Of a stretch of 64,000 bases of DNA, positions 53,078 to 61,669 are shown piece after piece. The stretch is taken from positions 1,061,372 through 1,125,371 of the forward strand of contig NZ_LMID01000001.1 of the NCBI RefSeq assembly GCF_001428605.1, given 5' to 3'. The DNA is from Sphingomonas sp. Root720 (GTDB taxonomy: Bacteria > Pseudomonadota > Alphaproteobacteria > Sphingomonadales > Sphingomonadaceae). The stretch's first letter is position 1. Each line of letters begins with the position of its first letter. A program made the position numbers and the translations under genes. The notes below the pieces were generated by a model. That model was not told the DNA's origin. It searched no databases and worked only from the letters and a program-made list of their open reading frames with translations.

Positions 53078-53632
53078 TTGCCGGTACGAAGCACGCCCAT
53101 AACGGGTCTGTTCATCGTTTCCTGGGACCTCGTCACCGACGACAGGGGCTTTTTCCGGCAGACCTACCAGCATAACGAGATTTCCGCCGCGGTCGGACGC
53201 GAGCTGCGCATGCGGCAAGGCAATCATTCGCGGTCCGCCGCGCGGGTCCTGCGCGGCTTCCACACCGAACCCTGGGACAAGCTGATCTATGTGGTTCGCG
53301 GACTGGCGACATGCGTCGTCGCCGACGTCCGGCCCGACAGCCCGACGTTCGGCAAGAGCGAAAGCTTCCTGCTGGGCGACGAGCCGGGCAGCCGCGACCG
53401 GATCTTCGTCAGCCAGGGCCTCGCCAACGCCTTCTATTGCCACAGGGAAACCGATTATCTGAACGACGTCTCGGAGGAGTTCGATCCGAACGGCCGTTCC
53501 GGCGTGCGCTGGGACGACCCGACGCTGAATGTGGCGTGGCCGGACAGGGACCCGATCCTGTCGGCGGCGGATCGCGACCAGCCCCTGCTGAAGGATCTTT
53601 TTCCAGCCTCGGGACGCTTCATCGCCGGCTGA
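53078..53632 (+). CDS. dTDP-4-dehydrorhamnose 3,5-epimerase (RmlC)-like protein
   Basis: A 184-aa cupin. The best start is TTG 53078: GGAGGAAG lies immediately upstream and the homologous region begins here (STPITGLFIVSWDLVTDDRG). Longer in-frame starts at 53012 or 52979 lack a good site. Family features: FFRQTYQHNEIS, the catalytic-His region VLRGFHTEPWDKLIYVVRG and FVSQGLANAFYCHRETDYLN. RmlC normally has RGLHYQ; here it is RGFHTE, so the true sugar may differ. Divergent from the glycosyltransferase pair, suggesting a shared glycan locus. Confidence 0.83.
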   Translation: MPVRSTPITGLFIVSWDLVTDDRGFFRQTYQHNEISAAVGRELRMRQGNHSRSAARVLRGFHTEPWDKLIYVVRGLATCVVADVRPDSPTFGKSESFLLGDEPGSRDRIFVSQGLANAFYCHRETDYLNDVSEEFDPNGRSGVRWDDPTLNVAWPDRDPILSAADRDQPLLKDLFPASGRFIAG

Positions 53633-53741
53633 ACGATCGCGGCAGCCAGCATTCTGCGCAGGTCACGCACCTTGCCTGGCGGCCCCGGCGATGCGCCTGC
53701 AGGTGGCGGCGACGGGCTCCCGGGGGCCTGCGCCGTGCCCA

Positions 53742-53768
53742 ACTACTCGAAAAGGTCCCCCTCTACCC
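53742..53768 (+). promoter_or_regulatory. Paired CTAYYC heptamers, 20 bp apart, before a TonB receptor
   Basis: ACTACTC at 53742-53748 and TCTACCC at 53762-53768, direct repeats with a 20-bp period (two helical turns). The second box ends 76 bp before the receptor ATG. The same layout occurs at 62821/62841 and, with one mismatch, at 60548/60568, all in the gene group that includes a MalT-like activator. Confidence 0.5.
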
Positions 53769-53844
53769 AATAGATGCGTTCGCCGATCCACGGACACACA
53801 GCATGATGCCCTGGAAAAGATAATCCATCGAAAAAGGGAAGATC

Positions 53845-56091
53845 ATGATCCACGGAAGACAGTCGCACAGGTCCCTTTCCCTCAGGCTGGCGGCGATCGG
53901 CGCCTCGCTGATCGCGATCGGCCAGGCCGGCGCGGCCTGCGCGCAGCAGGCGCCGACGCGGCCGGCGGACGCCGGCGTGGCGGTCGATCAGGGCGAGATC
54001 CTCGTGACCGCGCGGCGCCAGGTCGAGTCGCTCCAGAAGGTGCCGGACTCGGTCACGGTGTTCACCGCCAAGACGCTGGAAGATGCGCGCATCCGCCGGC
54101 TCGACGACTTCGTCGCGATGACCCCGGGCTTCGAGATCCATGACGGCGAATCGGCCGGCGTGTTCCGGATGAGCATTCGCGGCATCACCCAGACCAACCA
54201 GGGCGACGCCCCCGTCACCATGGTCGTCGACGGCGTGACGCTTCCCTATGCCAACAGCTTCGGCAAGGCGCTGTTCGACGTGCAGCAGATCGAGGTGCTG
54301 AAGGGTCCCCAGGGATCGCTCTACGGCCAGAATGCGATCGGCGGCGCGGTGCTCGTCACCACCCAGCAGGCGAGCAACGAGTTCACGGCGCGCCTGACCG
54401 GCAGCCTTGGCACCCGCGAGCATCGCGAACTGACCGCGGTGGTCAGCGGCCCGATCGTCGAGGACAAGATCCTGTTCCGCGTGTCGGGCTATCTCAGCCA
54501 TGACGGCGGCGACATGGCCTATGCCTATTTCCCCGACAAGAAGACTGGGGTCGAGCGGCGCGAGGCGCTGCGCGGCGACCTCACCTTCAAGCTGAGCGAC
54601 AATTTCACGGCGGTGATCGGCGCCGATGTCGGCCACAGCTTCTACGGAGCGCAGCCGCTCGTCATCAAGACGCTCAGCAGCGGATCGGGCATCCCCGGGG
54701 TGACGACCGACCAGCTCAACCAGTCGATCGTCCTCGGCCGGCCCAACCAGTCGAGCTCCGACCTGCCACGCACCAAGCAGAACTACTGGGACGTCTCCGC
54801 CAAGCTCGACTGGGATCTCGGCGCCGCTACGGTGACCTCGGTGACCGCCTATCAGAAGGTGAACGAGCGCGAGGTCCAGGACCTCGACGTCTCGTACATC
54901 CCCTTCGTCTACGGCAACCTCAACAACCTGATCTCGGCCTTCTCGGAGGAACTGCGCGTCTCGTCGAACGGCGACGGTCCGTTCCACTGGGTGTTCGGCG
55001 GCTATATGCTGAAGGTCAATCGCCACTATGACATCGACCCGACCTTCATCAACGTCACGCTGCTGACGACCGGCAATCCCGATCCGGCGGCGGCGGTCTA
55101 CGCCCCCTTCACCCAGACCCTGCAGCAACAGGATCTCGATTCCTACGCGCTGTTCGGCCAGGCCGAATGGGACGTCAGCGACCGGTTGCAGTTCACCCTC
55201 GGCGGCCGGTACGACTATGACCCGCGCAAGAACCTGACCACGGGCTTCGACCCCGCCGGGCCGCTGACCCCGCTGCGCCAGAAGCGGACCTTCAAGCAGT
55301 TCCAGCCGAAATTCTCGGCGCGCTATTCCTTCACCCCCGACGCCAACGTCTATGCGACCGTCGCGCGCGGCTTCCGCGCGGGCGGCTTCAACAGCGGCGC
55401 CAACGCCAATGTGCTGCAGGCGTTCGAGCCCGAAAAGACCACCGCCTATGAGGTCGGCACCAAGCTCGCGCTGCTCGACCGGCGCGTGAACGTGACCGCC
55501 GCCGCCTTCTACACCGATTACAAGAACCAGCAGCTCAGCCTGGTGTCGGTCGGTGCCGGGGGCGTCAGCCAGGACAATTTCACCGTCGACAAGACCCGCA
55601 TCCAGGGCGTGGAGTTCAACCTCCAGGCGCGACCGGTGAAGGGGTTGCAGCTCGAGTTCGGCTACGCCTACACCGACGGCAAGATCAAGGCGTTCGGCGC
55701 GTCGCTGACCGGTTCGTCGTTCAACCCGGCGGCCTATGTCGGCAACAAGGTGCCGCTGACCTCCAAATACACCCTCAACGCGGCCGCGCAGTTCACCCAG
55801 CCGCTGACCGACACGCTCGACGGCATCGCGCGTGTCGATGTCGAGCGCAAGGGCAGCCTGTACTGGGAACCGGACAACAACGCCAAGCGGTCGCCCTTCA
55901 CCCTCGTCAACATGAGCGCGGGCATCCGCACCGAGAAGTGGGAGCTCCGGGCGTTCGGCGACAATGTCTTCGGCAAGCGCTACGACAGCCTGTTCTTCGA
56001 CAACCTGTTCGTCGGCGCGCCGGGCGGCTTCAACTTCGCCTATCTCTCGCAGGCCTCGCGCTACGGCGTCGAAGCCACCGTCCGCTTCTGA
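53845..56091 (+). CDS. TonB-dependent outer-membrane receptor
   Basis: A 748-aa receptor with AAAAAGGGAAG upstream. Signal peptide (to about residue 33, CAQQAP), TonB box (EILVTARRQ), plug (about 50-165, VPDSVTVFTAKTLED, VDGVTLPYANSFGK, QIEVLKGPQGSLYGQ) and barrel ending in GVEATVRF. Extracellular loops contain no cysteines. It is followed 57 bases later by the MalT-like regulator gene, with a strong GC hairpin between. The downstream genes (oxidoreductases, transporter, cysteine hydrolase) are the likely pathway for its cargo. Confidence 0.95.
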   Translation: MIHGRQSHRSLSLRLAAIGASLIAIGQAGAACAQQAPTRPADAGVAVDQGEILVTARRQVESLQKVPDSVTVFTAKTLEDARIRRLDDFVAMTPGFEIHDGESAGVFRMSIRGITQTNQGDAPVTMVVDGVTLPYANSFGKALFDVQQIEVLKGPQGSLYGQNAIGGAVLVTTQQASNEFTARLTGSLGTREHRELTAVVSGPIVEDKILFRVSGYLSHDGGDMAYAYFPDKKTGVERREALRGDLTFKLSDNFTAVIGADVGHSFYGAQPLVIKTLSSGSGIPGVTTDQLNQSIVLGRPNQSSSDLPRTKQNYWDVSAKLDWDLGAATVTSVTAYQKVNEREVQDLDVSYIPFVYGNLNNLISAFSEELRVSSNGDGPFHWVFGGYMLKVNRHYDIDPTFINVTLLTTGNPDPAAAVYAPFTQTLQQQDLDSYALFGQAEWDVSDRLQFTLGGRYDYDPRKNLTTGFDPAGPLTPLRQKRTFKQFQPKFSARYSFTPDANVYATVARGFRAGGFNSGANANVLQAFEPEKTTAYEVGTKLALLDRRVNVTAAAFYTDYKNQQLSLVSVGAGGVSQDNFTVDKTRIQGVEFNLQARPVKGLQLEFGYAYTDGKIKAFGASLTGSSFNPAAYVGNKVPLTSKYTLNAAAQFTQPLTDTLDGIARVDVERKGSLYWEPDNNAKRSPFTLVNMSAGIRTEKWELRAFGDNVFGKRYDSLFFDNLFVGAPGGFNFAYLSQASRYGVEATVRF

Positions 56092-56106
56092 TCCCACGAC
56101 CCGCGC

Positions 56107-56128
56107 GCGCCGGCCGAACGGCCGGCGC
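56107..56128 (+). terminator. Strong GC hairpin between TonB receptor and MalT-like genes
   Basis: GCGCCGGCCG-AA-CGGCCGGCGC, a perfect 10-bp stem, 16 bp after the receptor stop. No T-run follows. It could act as an attenuator that keeps regulator expression below that of the receptor. Confidence 0.5.
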
Positions 56129-56148
56129 CGCGACGTGGCCAGCCGCCG

Positions 56149-58995
56149 ATGAGCGAGACCGAAGATCCGACCGCCGCCGCCGACCGCGCGCCGCCGACAT
56201 TGCTTCGGAATGCCATGGAGCCTATGCTGTTTCCCGGCGACATGGCGAAGCAGATACGCAGGGCCACTTCGGCCAAGGACGGCCATCCCAGGATGCACCG
56301 CGCGACGGGCGCCGATGTCGGGCGCCTGGGTCTCCCCCGCCGCCGCGGCCGCCTGTGCGAGCGGCGTGAACTGCTCGACAGCCTCGACGAGACCCTGAAC
56401 ACCCGCGTGACCCTGATCGTCGCGCCGGCCGGATACGGCAAGACGACGCTGCTCAGCCAGTGGTGCGAGCGGCTCGAAGACAAGCAGATCCCGGTCACCT
56501 ATTATTCGGCGGCGGAACGCGACCGCGACCCCGCCATGTTCCTCGCCATGATCGCCGCCGCGCTCGTCCAAGCCGGGGTCGAGATCGCGGGGCCCCCGCC
56601 GATCGAGGACGGCAGGATCCGCGACGATCTCTCGCTCGACGACATATTGCTGGGACTCGAGCTGGCCGGCCAGCACATCATGCTCATCATCGACGATTTC
56701 GAGCGGATCAACGAGCCCGCCGTGACCGCGCTGATGGCGACCTTTCTCGACACCGCACCGGCCACGGTCCACCTGCTGATCGCGTCGCGCACCTTCCCGG
56801 CAATCCCGCTGTCGACGATCCAGATCGAAGGACAGCTGCGGCTGATCGACTCCTTCCAGCTCAAGCTCCGCCACGAGGAGCTCGCCTGGATGCTCGATCT
56901 CGACGTCGACACCCCCGAGGTGCGCGAGATCGCCGCGCAGACGCAGGGCTGGCCGGTGACCGCCGAACTCTATCGGCTGTGGCGCGACCGCCACCAGGCG
57001 CACGACGCGCGCGCCACCTTCGGCGGCCATGTCGCCGAGGTTCACAACTACCTGGCCGAGCAGCTCTTCTCCAGCCTGCCGCCCGAGCAGTTCGAGCTGC
57101 TCGTCGACATCGCCGACCGCGAGGAGGTCCAGCCCGAACTGGTCGACGCGATGCGGGGTCGGCAGGACAGCGCGCGGCTGCTCGGCGACATCCACCGCGC
57201 CATGTCCTCGCTGATGTGGATGGGCCGCGACGGCGCGAGCACCGCCTATCGCCTCCATCCGCTGCTGCTCGACCATCTCCGCCAGACGCTGAGCGCGGAC
57301 AGCCCGCGGCGTTCGCGGCTCTCGGTCAACGCGGCGCTGTGGTTCCTCGAGCACCAGCGCCACCCCGAGGCGATCCGCGCGGCGCTGGAGGCGAAGGACG
57401 CGGCGACGGTCCGGCACATCGTCCAGTCGCTGCGACCGATGCACATCCTGGTGGCCGACAGCGCCACCGCGCTCCGGATGATCCTGCGCGAATTGCCCGA
57501 GGAGGTGATCGCGGGCCATCCGCGCATCCAGATCATGGCGGTGCTCGCCCACTTCAAGGCGGGCTTCTTCGCGGAAAGCCGGACGATGCTCGACCGCATC
57601 CGCGCGGCGACGGGCGATTTCCGGATCGATCCGGACGGCCATCCCGACTGGCTGACCTCCGAAGGCAATCTGGTCGACCTGATCATCACGCTGCAGGTTT
57701 CGCGCTGGTCGCCCCGGATCGACGAGATGTGCGACATCGCGCTCGCCGCGGCGGCCGACGATCCTACGGTCTGGGGGTCGTGCGAGGTCGTGCAGATGCT
57801 GGCCCAGCAGCTGCGCGGCAATTTCGACGCGGCCGACGCGGCGATCCTGCGCGCGCGGGGCATCTACGATGCCATCGAGCTGTCGCGTTACGGCCATACC
57901 CAGATCGTCGGGCACGAGATGCTGGTGCTGATCGCGCGCGGCCGGCTGCGCAAGGCGGTGGAGGCGATCGCCAATTACCAGAAGCAGCCGGGCCTCGAGG
58001 TGCCCGACGACGTCAGCACGCCGACCTTGCTCAAGCTGCTGCTGGCGGCGATCCGCTACGAGCAGGAGTTCAGCGACAGCGCGGTCGAGGCGCTCAAGAA
58101 CAGCCTGGCCGAGCATAGCAAGGTCGAATCGTGGATCGACCAATATGCGATCGCCTATCCGATCATCGCGACCCGGCTGTTCGTGCGCGAGGGCGCCGGC
58201 GCGGCCGACGCCTTCCTGGCGGAGGCGCAAAGCCGCGCGCAGCGGATCGGGCTGGAACCACTGCCCGATTTCGTCAGCTTCCTGCAGGTCGAATATCTGG
58301 CCAGGGGCGGCCACGTCGCCGAGGCGCTGCGCATGGCGGGCGAGATCGGGCTCGACCGCATCGCCAGGGGCGAGGACGACCTGGCCGAGCAGCGCAGCTG
58401 GCGCGAACGCGATGGGGCGGTCCGCGCTCATATCCGGCTGTGCCTGGCCGACGGCCGTCCCGATGAGGCGCTCGACTCGGCCCGCTGGATGGCCAAGGCG
58501 GGACTCAACGGCGGCAGGCTGCATTCGGAGATCAAGGGGCTGGTCTTCTCGGCGCTGATCCTCGCCGCCCGGCCGGAACCGGACCAGGCATCGGCGGACC
58601 AGGCATCGGCGGACCTGCTGCGCGCAATCCTGCTGGCCTATCCCGAGGGCTTCGTGGCGCCGTTCGCCGAAGAGGGCGAGGACCTGATGCCGCTGGTCAG
58701 GGCGCTGCTCGCCGACGCCGAGATCGACGCCTATGCCCGGCGCCATCTCGACGACGTACGCCGGGCGATTGCGAGCGCGATGGCGCGGACCGACAGCAAC
58801 CAGCTCAACGCGCGCGAGCGGGAGATCGTCCGCCACCTGGCCGAGGGGCTTTCCAACAAGGTCATCGCGCGGCGGATGGGGATCACCGATCACACGGTGA
58901 AGTTCCACCTCAAGAAGGTCTTCTCGAAGCTCGAAGTGTCGAGCCGCCGGGCGGCGGTCGCCAAGGTGCAGGCCAGTTTCTCACCGGCCCCCTAG
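56149..58995 (+). CDS. MalT-like LuxR-family ATP-dependent transcriptional activator
   Basis: A 948-aa STAND-type regulator. The N-terminal ATPase has Walker A APAGYGKTT (G95-K98-T99) and Walker B MLIIDDFERI (D182-D183). A long helical TPR-like sensor region fills about 350-860. The C-terminal GerE/LuxR helix-turn-helix is LNAREREIVRHLAEGLSNKV, IARRMGITDHTVKFHLKKVF and SKLEVSSRRAAVAKVQ. MalT-type proteins bind ATP and a ligand, oligomerise and activate promoters with repeated boxes. A perfect in-frame 15-bp tandem duplication (58582-58611, DQASA twice) lies in the sensor region. It probably activates the nearby promoters with 20-bp-spaced CTAYYC repeats (inference). Confidence 0.92.
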   Translation: MSETEDPTAAADRAPPTLLRNAMEPMLFPGDMAKQIRRATSAKDGHPRMHRATGADVGRLGLPRRRGRLCERRELLDSLDETLNTRVTLIVAPAGYGKTTLLSQWCERLEDKQIPVTYYSAAERDRDPAMFLAMIAAALVQAGVEIAGPPPIEDGRIRDDLSLDDILLGLELAGQHIMLIIDDFERINEPAVTALMATFLDTAPATVHLLIASRTFPAIPLSTIQIEGQLRLIDSFQLKLRHEELAWMLDLDVDTPEVREIAAQTQGWPVTAELYRLWRDRHQAHDARATFGGHVAEVHNYLAEQLFSSLPPEQFELLVDIADREEVQPELVDAMRGRQDSARLLGDIHRAMSSLMWMGRDGASTAYRLHPLLLDHLRQTLSADSPRRSRLSVNAALWFLEHQRHPEAIRAALEAKDAATVRHIVQSLRPMHILVADSATALRMILRELPEEVIAGHPRIQIMAVLAHFKAGFFAESRTMLDRIRAATGDFRIDPDGHPDWLTSEGNLVDLIITLQVSRWSPRIDEMCDIALAAAADDPTVWGSCEVVQMLAQQLRGNFDAADAAILRARGIYDAIELSRYGHTQIVGHEMLVLIARGRLRKAVEAIANYQKQPGLEVPDDVSTPTLLKLLLAAIRYEQEFSDSAVEALKNSLAEHSKVESWIDQYAIAYPIIATRLFVREGAGAADAFLAEAQSRAQRIGLEPLPDFVSFLQVEYLARGGHVAEALRMAGEIGLDRIARGEDDLAEQRSWRERDGAVRAHIRLCLADGRPDEALDSARWMAKAGLNGGRLHSEIKGLVFSALILAARPEPDQASADQASADLLRAILLAYPEGFVAPFAEEGEDLMPLVRALLADAEIDAYARRHLDDVRRAIASAMARTDSNQLNAREREIVRHLAEGLSNKVIARRMGITDHTVKFHLKKVFSKLEVSSRRAAVAKVQASFSPAP
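58582..58611 (+). repeat. 15-bp perfect tandem duplication inside the MalT-like gene
   Basis: GACCAGGCATCGGCG occurs twice in tandem, in frame, giving DQASADQASA between two helices. It looks like a recent slippage event and may vary between strains. Confidence 0.85.
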
Positions 58996-59010
58996 CGACC
59001 GCCAGTCAAC

Positions 59011-59442
59011 TCAGTTGATGAAACCGAAGATGTGGTGGCTGACGCACTGCCATTCGCCCTTCGGGCCCATCCGCCAGCCCGATCCATAGGCCAGCTTCGC
59101 ACCCTGCATCATCGCCGCCATGTCCTCGGCCTTGGGCATGTCGGGGCCGAGATCGCCCTCGAACTCCTCGGTGACTTGCGCGAAGGCGAGCGAGGTGATG
59201 AGATCGCCCATCTTGCGCGCGGTGATGCCCAGGAACTTGATCTCGCAGCTCTTGATCTTGCGATCGAGTTCGATGAAGCGGGTCTTGTTCATGCGGCCGC
59301 CGGCGAATTGCGGATCGACGGTGAACTGGAAATCCTCGTGCAGCACGTCTTCCAATACGTCGAAATCCTGCACCATCAGCGCGTCGGTCCAGCGCTTGAG
59401 CTGGAGGGCGACGCCCTCGCATCCCGGTTCGATATCTTCCAT
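59011..59442 (-). CDS. SnoaL-like / NTF2-fold protein
   Basis: A 143-aa protein starting MEDIEPGCEGVALQLKRWTD with AGAGGAG upstream. The NTF2-like elements are FDVLEDVLHEDFQFTVDPQF, TRFIELDRKIKSCEIKFLGI and the last strands GEWQCVSHHIFGFI. No signal peptide. It is convergent with the MalT-like gene (15 bases between stops) and upstream of it on the minus strand is an MDR oxidoreductase, so the two could form one transcript. Specific activity unknown. Three other SnoaL-like genes in the window each neighbour a TonB module. Confidence 0.84.
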   Translation of the reverse strand: MEDIEPGCEGVALQLKRWTDALMVQDFDVLEDVLHEDFQFTVDPQFAGGRMNKTRFIELDRKIKSCEIKFLGITARKMGDLITSLAFAQVTEEFEGDLGPDMPKAEDMAAMMQGAKLAYGSGWRMGPKGEWQCVSHHIFGFIN

Positions 59443-59489
59443 GACGATACTCCTCTTGGTGATTGACGGTGGGTGGAACGGAAAGGGGC

Positions 59490-60479
59490 TCAAAGCTGGA
59501 CGACGACCTTGCCGCGCTGTGCGCCCGAGGAGAGGTAGCGATAGGCCTCGATCGCCTCCTCGAACGGGAAGATGCGGTCGATCACCGGCCGGAGCCGGCC
59601 ATCGGCGATCGCCTGCCCGACGAAGCGCTTGGCGCGGTCGAACGGCGCGTCGAGCCGGTTGTGGTTGAACACCGAGAAGCCGGTGATGCTCGCGCCGGCC
59701 CGGATCAGCGGCAGGATCGGCCCCGACAGCGCGAGATCGTCGCTCAGCGCCCCGACGATGTAGATGCGGGCCCCGGGGGCGAGGCAGTCGAAATAGCGCG
59801 GCATCATCGGCCCGGCGACCGTGTCGTAGACGAGATCGACGCCGCGCCCGCCGGTGATCGCGCCGACCTGCGCGGCGAGGTCCAGCCCGTCGGTGGCGAC
59901 GACGGCGTCGGCGCCCAGGCCGAGCAGGAAATCCCGCTTGTCGAGCGTCCGGCTGGTGGCGATCACGCGGGCACCGCACAGCTTCGCCATCTGGATCGCG
60001 CCATTGCCCGAGGTGCTCGATCCGGCGGTGACGAGCACGATGCTCCCCTCGCCCACCCGGCTCAGCTCGACCATGGGATAATAGGCCGTCAGCGCCTGCG
60101 ACCAGATCGCACAGCCCGCGGCCGGATCGTCCTCTCCCGTCCAGTGGGCGAGATAGCGGGCGGGGGTGATCGCGAACGTCCCGTTGACGCAATAGCGGCC
60201 GTCATCCTGCACCAGCGAACAGACCCGATCGCCGATGGCGAAGCCGGCGACGTCATCGCCCACCGCCTCGACCACGCCGAACGCCTCCTGGCCGATCCGT
60301 GCCGGCAGCGCGGGCGAGCTGTAATAGCGATCCTCCATCCAGAAGAGATCGCCGCGGTTGAGCGCGAAGGCCTCGACCCGGTAGCGGACCTCGCCCGGTC
60401 CCGGCGGTGGCACCGCAACGTCGCGGAACCGCAGCACCTCGGGACCGCCGAACCGGTCGAACTGCAGGATCACCGCCAT
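59490..60479 (-). CDS. MDR-superfamily alcohol dehydrogenase/quinone oxidoreductase
   Basis: A 329-aa NAD(P)H oxidoreductase, ATG 60479 with GGGAAGG upstream. The GroES-like N-domain (VPPPGPGEVRYRVEAFALNR, GQEAFGVVEAVGDDVAGFAI) and the Rossmann domain (VLVTAGSSTSGNGAIQMAKL, ATSRTLDKRDFLLGLGADAV) are typical. The structural-zinc cysteines of true alcohol dehydrogenases are absent, pointing to a quinone-oxidoreductase/enoyl-reductase type. It is divergent from the similar gene at 60643, with 163 bp between, and the promoter region carries outward GCTAYTC boxes. Confidence 0.9.
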   Translation of the reverse strand: MAVILQFDRFGGPEVLRFRDVAVPPPGPGEVRYRVEAFALNRGDLFWMEDRYYSSPALPARIGQEAFGVVEAVGDDVAGFAIGDRVCSLVQDDGRYCVNGTFAITPARYLAHWTGEDDPAAGCAIWSQALTAYYPMVELSRVGEGSIVLVTAGSSTSGNGAIQMAKLCGARVIATSRTLDKRDFLLGLGADAVVATDGLDLAAQVGAITGGRGVDLVYDTVAGPMMPRYFDCLAPGARIYIVGALSDDLALSGPILPLIRAGASITGFSVFNHNRLDAPFDRAKRFVGQAIADGRLRPVIDRIFPFEEAIEAYRYLSSGAQRGKVVVQL

Positions 60480-60547
60480 GCCACCTTCCCTCCCGTCCCG
60501 AACAACGTGGCGATGATGAGCGGCGGAGCGACGCTTTGGGAATAGCA

Positions 60548-60574
60548 ACCACCCGCATTCCCCGGCCGCTACTC
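60548..60574 (+). promoter_or_regulatory. CTAYYC-type box pair before the plus-strand oxidoreductase
   Basis: ACCACCC (60548-60554, one mismatch) and GCTACTC (60568-60574) lie 20 bp apart, ending 68 bp before the ATG at 60643. A reverse-oriented GCTATTC (complement of 60540-60546) faces the divergent gene. Same geometry as at 53742/53762 and 62821/62841. Confidence 0.4.
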
Positions 60575-60642
60575 TCCGAACGGGTTGAGCGGTCCCGCCG
60601 CGCTTCCTAGCGTCGCGAACGAGGTCCACCACGGAGCGCAGC

Positions 60643-61650
60643 ATGGGCAGCCAGAAGGTCGCGATTTTTGATCAGGTCGGCGAGGAGGCCGACTTCACGG
60701 TCGGCACCGCACCGATTCCGGAACCGGGGCCCGGCGAGGTTCGCTTCAGGGTGGCCGCCTTCGCGCTGAACCAGGCCGACCTGCTGCTGACCAAGGGTCG
60801 CCATTATGTCGAGGCCCAGCTGCCGATCCGGGTCGGCTATGAGGGTTGCGGGACGGTCGACGCGGTGGGAGCCGGCGTGACGCGCTTCCGCATCGGCGAT
60901 CGCGTCACCAGCCTGCCCAACGCGATCGGACCTTATTGGACCGGCGGCGAATATGCGGTGGCGCAGGAGGATTTCCTGACCGACTGGCCGGAGGGCTGGT
61001 CGGCCGCCGACGCCGCGAGCCTGTGGATGCAGTATCTGACCCCCTATTTCCCCTTCGCCGAGCTGTTCCCGTTCGAACCGGGAAGCTGGGTGATGATCAC
61101 GGCGGCGAGCGGCGGGACCGGCATCGGCTCGATCGGCATGGCGAAACTGCTCGGGGCCAGGGTGATCGCGACGACCCGGTCGGAGAGCAAGGTGGCGATG
61201 CTGAAGCGGCACGGCGCCGACGTCGTGCTGTCGACCGAGCGCGACGATTTCGCCGCCGAGGTGATGAAGGCGACCGATGGCGAGGGCGTGCGGCTGATCT
61301 GCGACACGCTGTGCGGCCCCTATGTGTCGATGCTGACCGAAACGCTCGCCGACCAGGGGATCATGTTCATCCACGGCGCGCTCGGCAGCGACGACAACAT
61401 GCTCAGCGTCTCGGTGCTCAACCTCGTCTATCGCCGCGCGGGCATCTACGGCTATTCGCTGATCAACGAGCTGAAGCATCCCGACCGGCTGGCGCGCGGG
61501 CGCAATTTCGTGCTCGATGCGGTGGCGAGCAGCAAGCTGCCGAAACCCGTGATCGACCGGATCTTCCCGCTCGACGACGTCAGGAAAGCCTATGACCGTA
61601 TGCGATCGGGCCAGCAGACGGGCAAGATCATCGTGAGCGTCGCCGAATGA
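60643..61650 (+). CDS. MDR-superfamily alcohol dehydrogenase/quinone oxidoreductase
   Basis: A 335-aa enzyme, paralogue of the divergent gene. GroES-like part: PGPGEVRFRVAAFALNQADL, YEGCGTVDAVGAGVTRFRIG. Rossmann part: MITAASGGTGIGSIGMAKLL (glycine-rich NADPH loop), TRSESKVAMLKRHGADVVLS. No zinc-binding cysteine set. The MFS gene starts 19 bases after its stop, so the plus-strand operon reads oxidoreductase, transporter, then cysteine hydrolase. Likely reduces a double bond or ketone in the imported compound; substrate unknown. Confidence 0.9.
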   Translation: MGSQKVAIFDQVGEEADFTVGTAPIPEPGPGEVRFRVAAFALNQADLLLTKGRHYVEAQLPIRVGYEGCGTVDAVGAGVTRFRIGDRVTSLPNAIGPYWTGGEYAVAQEDFLTDWPEGWSAADAASLWMQYLTPYFPFAELFPFEPGSWVMITAASGGTGIGSIGMAKLLGARVIATTRSESKVAMLKRHGADVVLSTERDDFAAEVMKATDGEGVRLICDTLCGPYVSMLTETLADQGIMFIHGALGSDDNMLSVSVLNLVYRRAGIYGYSLINELKHPDRLARGRNFVLDAVASSKLPKPVIDRIFPLDDVRKAYDRMRSGQQTGKIIVSVAE

Positions 61651-61669
61651 TCCGGGCGGACACGCGCCG

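Noticed and set aside
53743-58908. A 1721-codon open frame on the minus strand antisense to the TonB receptor and MalT-like genes
   Set aside because: It mirrors high-GC codon use of the sense genes, shows no domain, lacks a ribosome binding site, and crosses two clear plus-strand genes with full family motifs.
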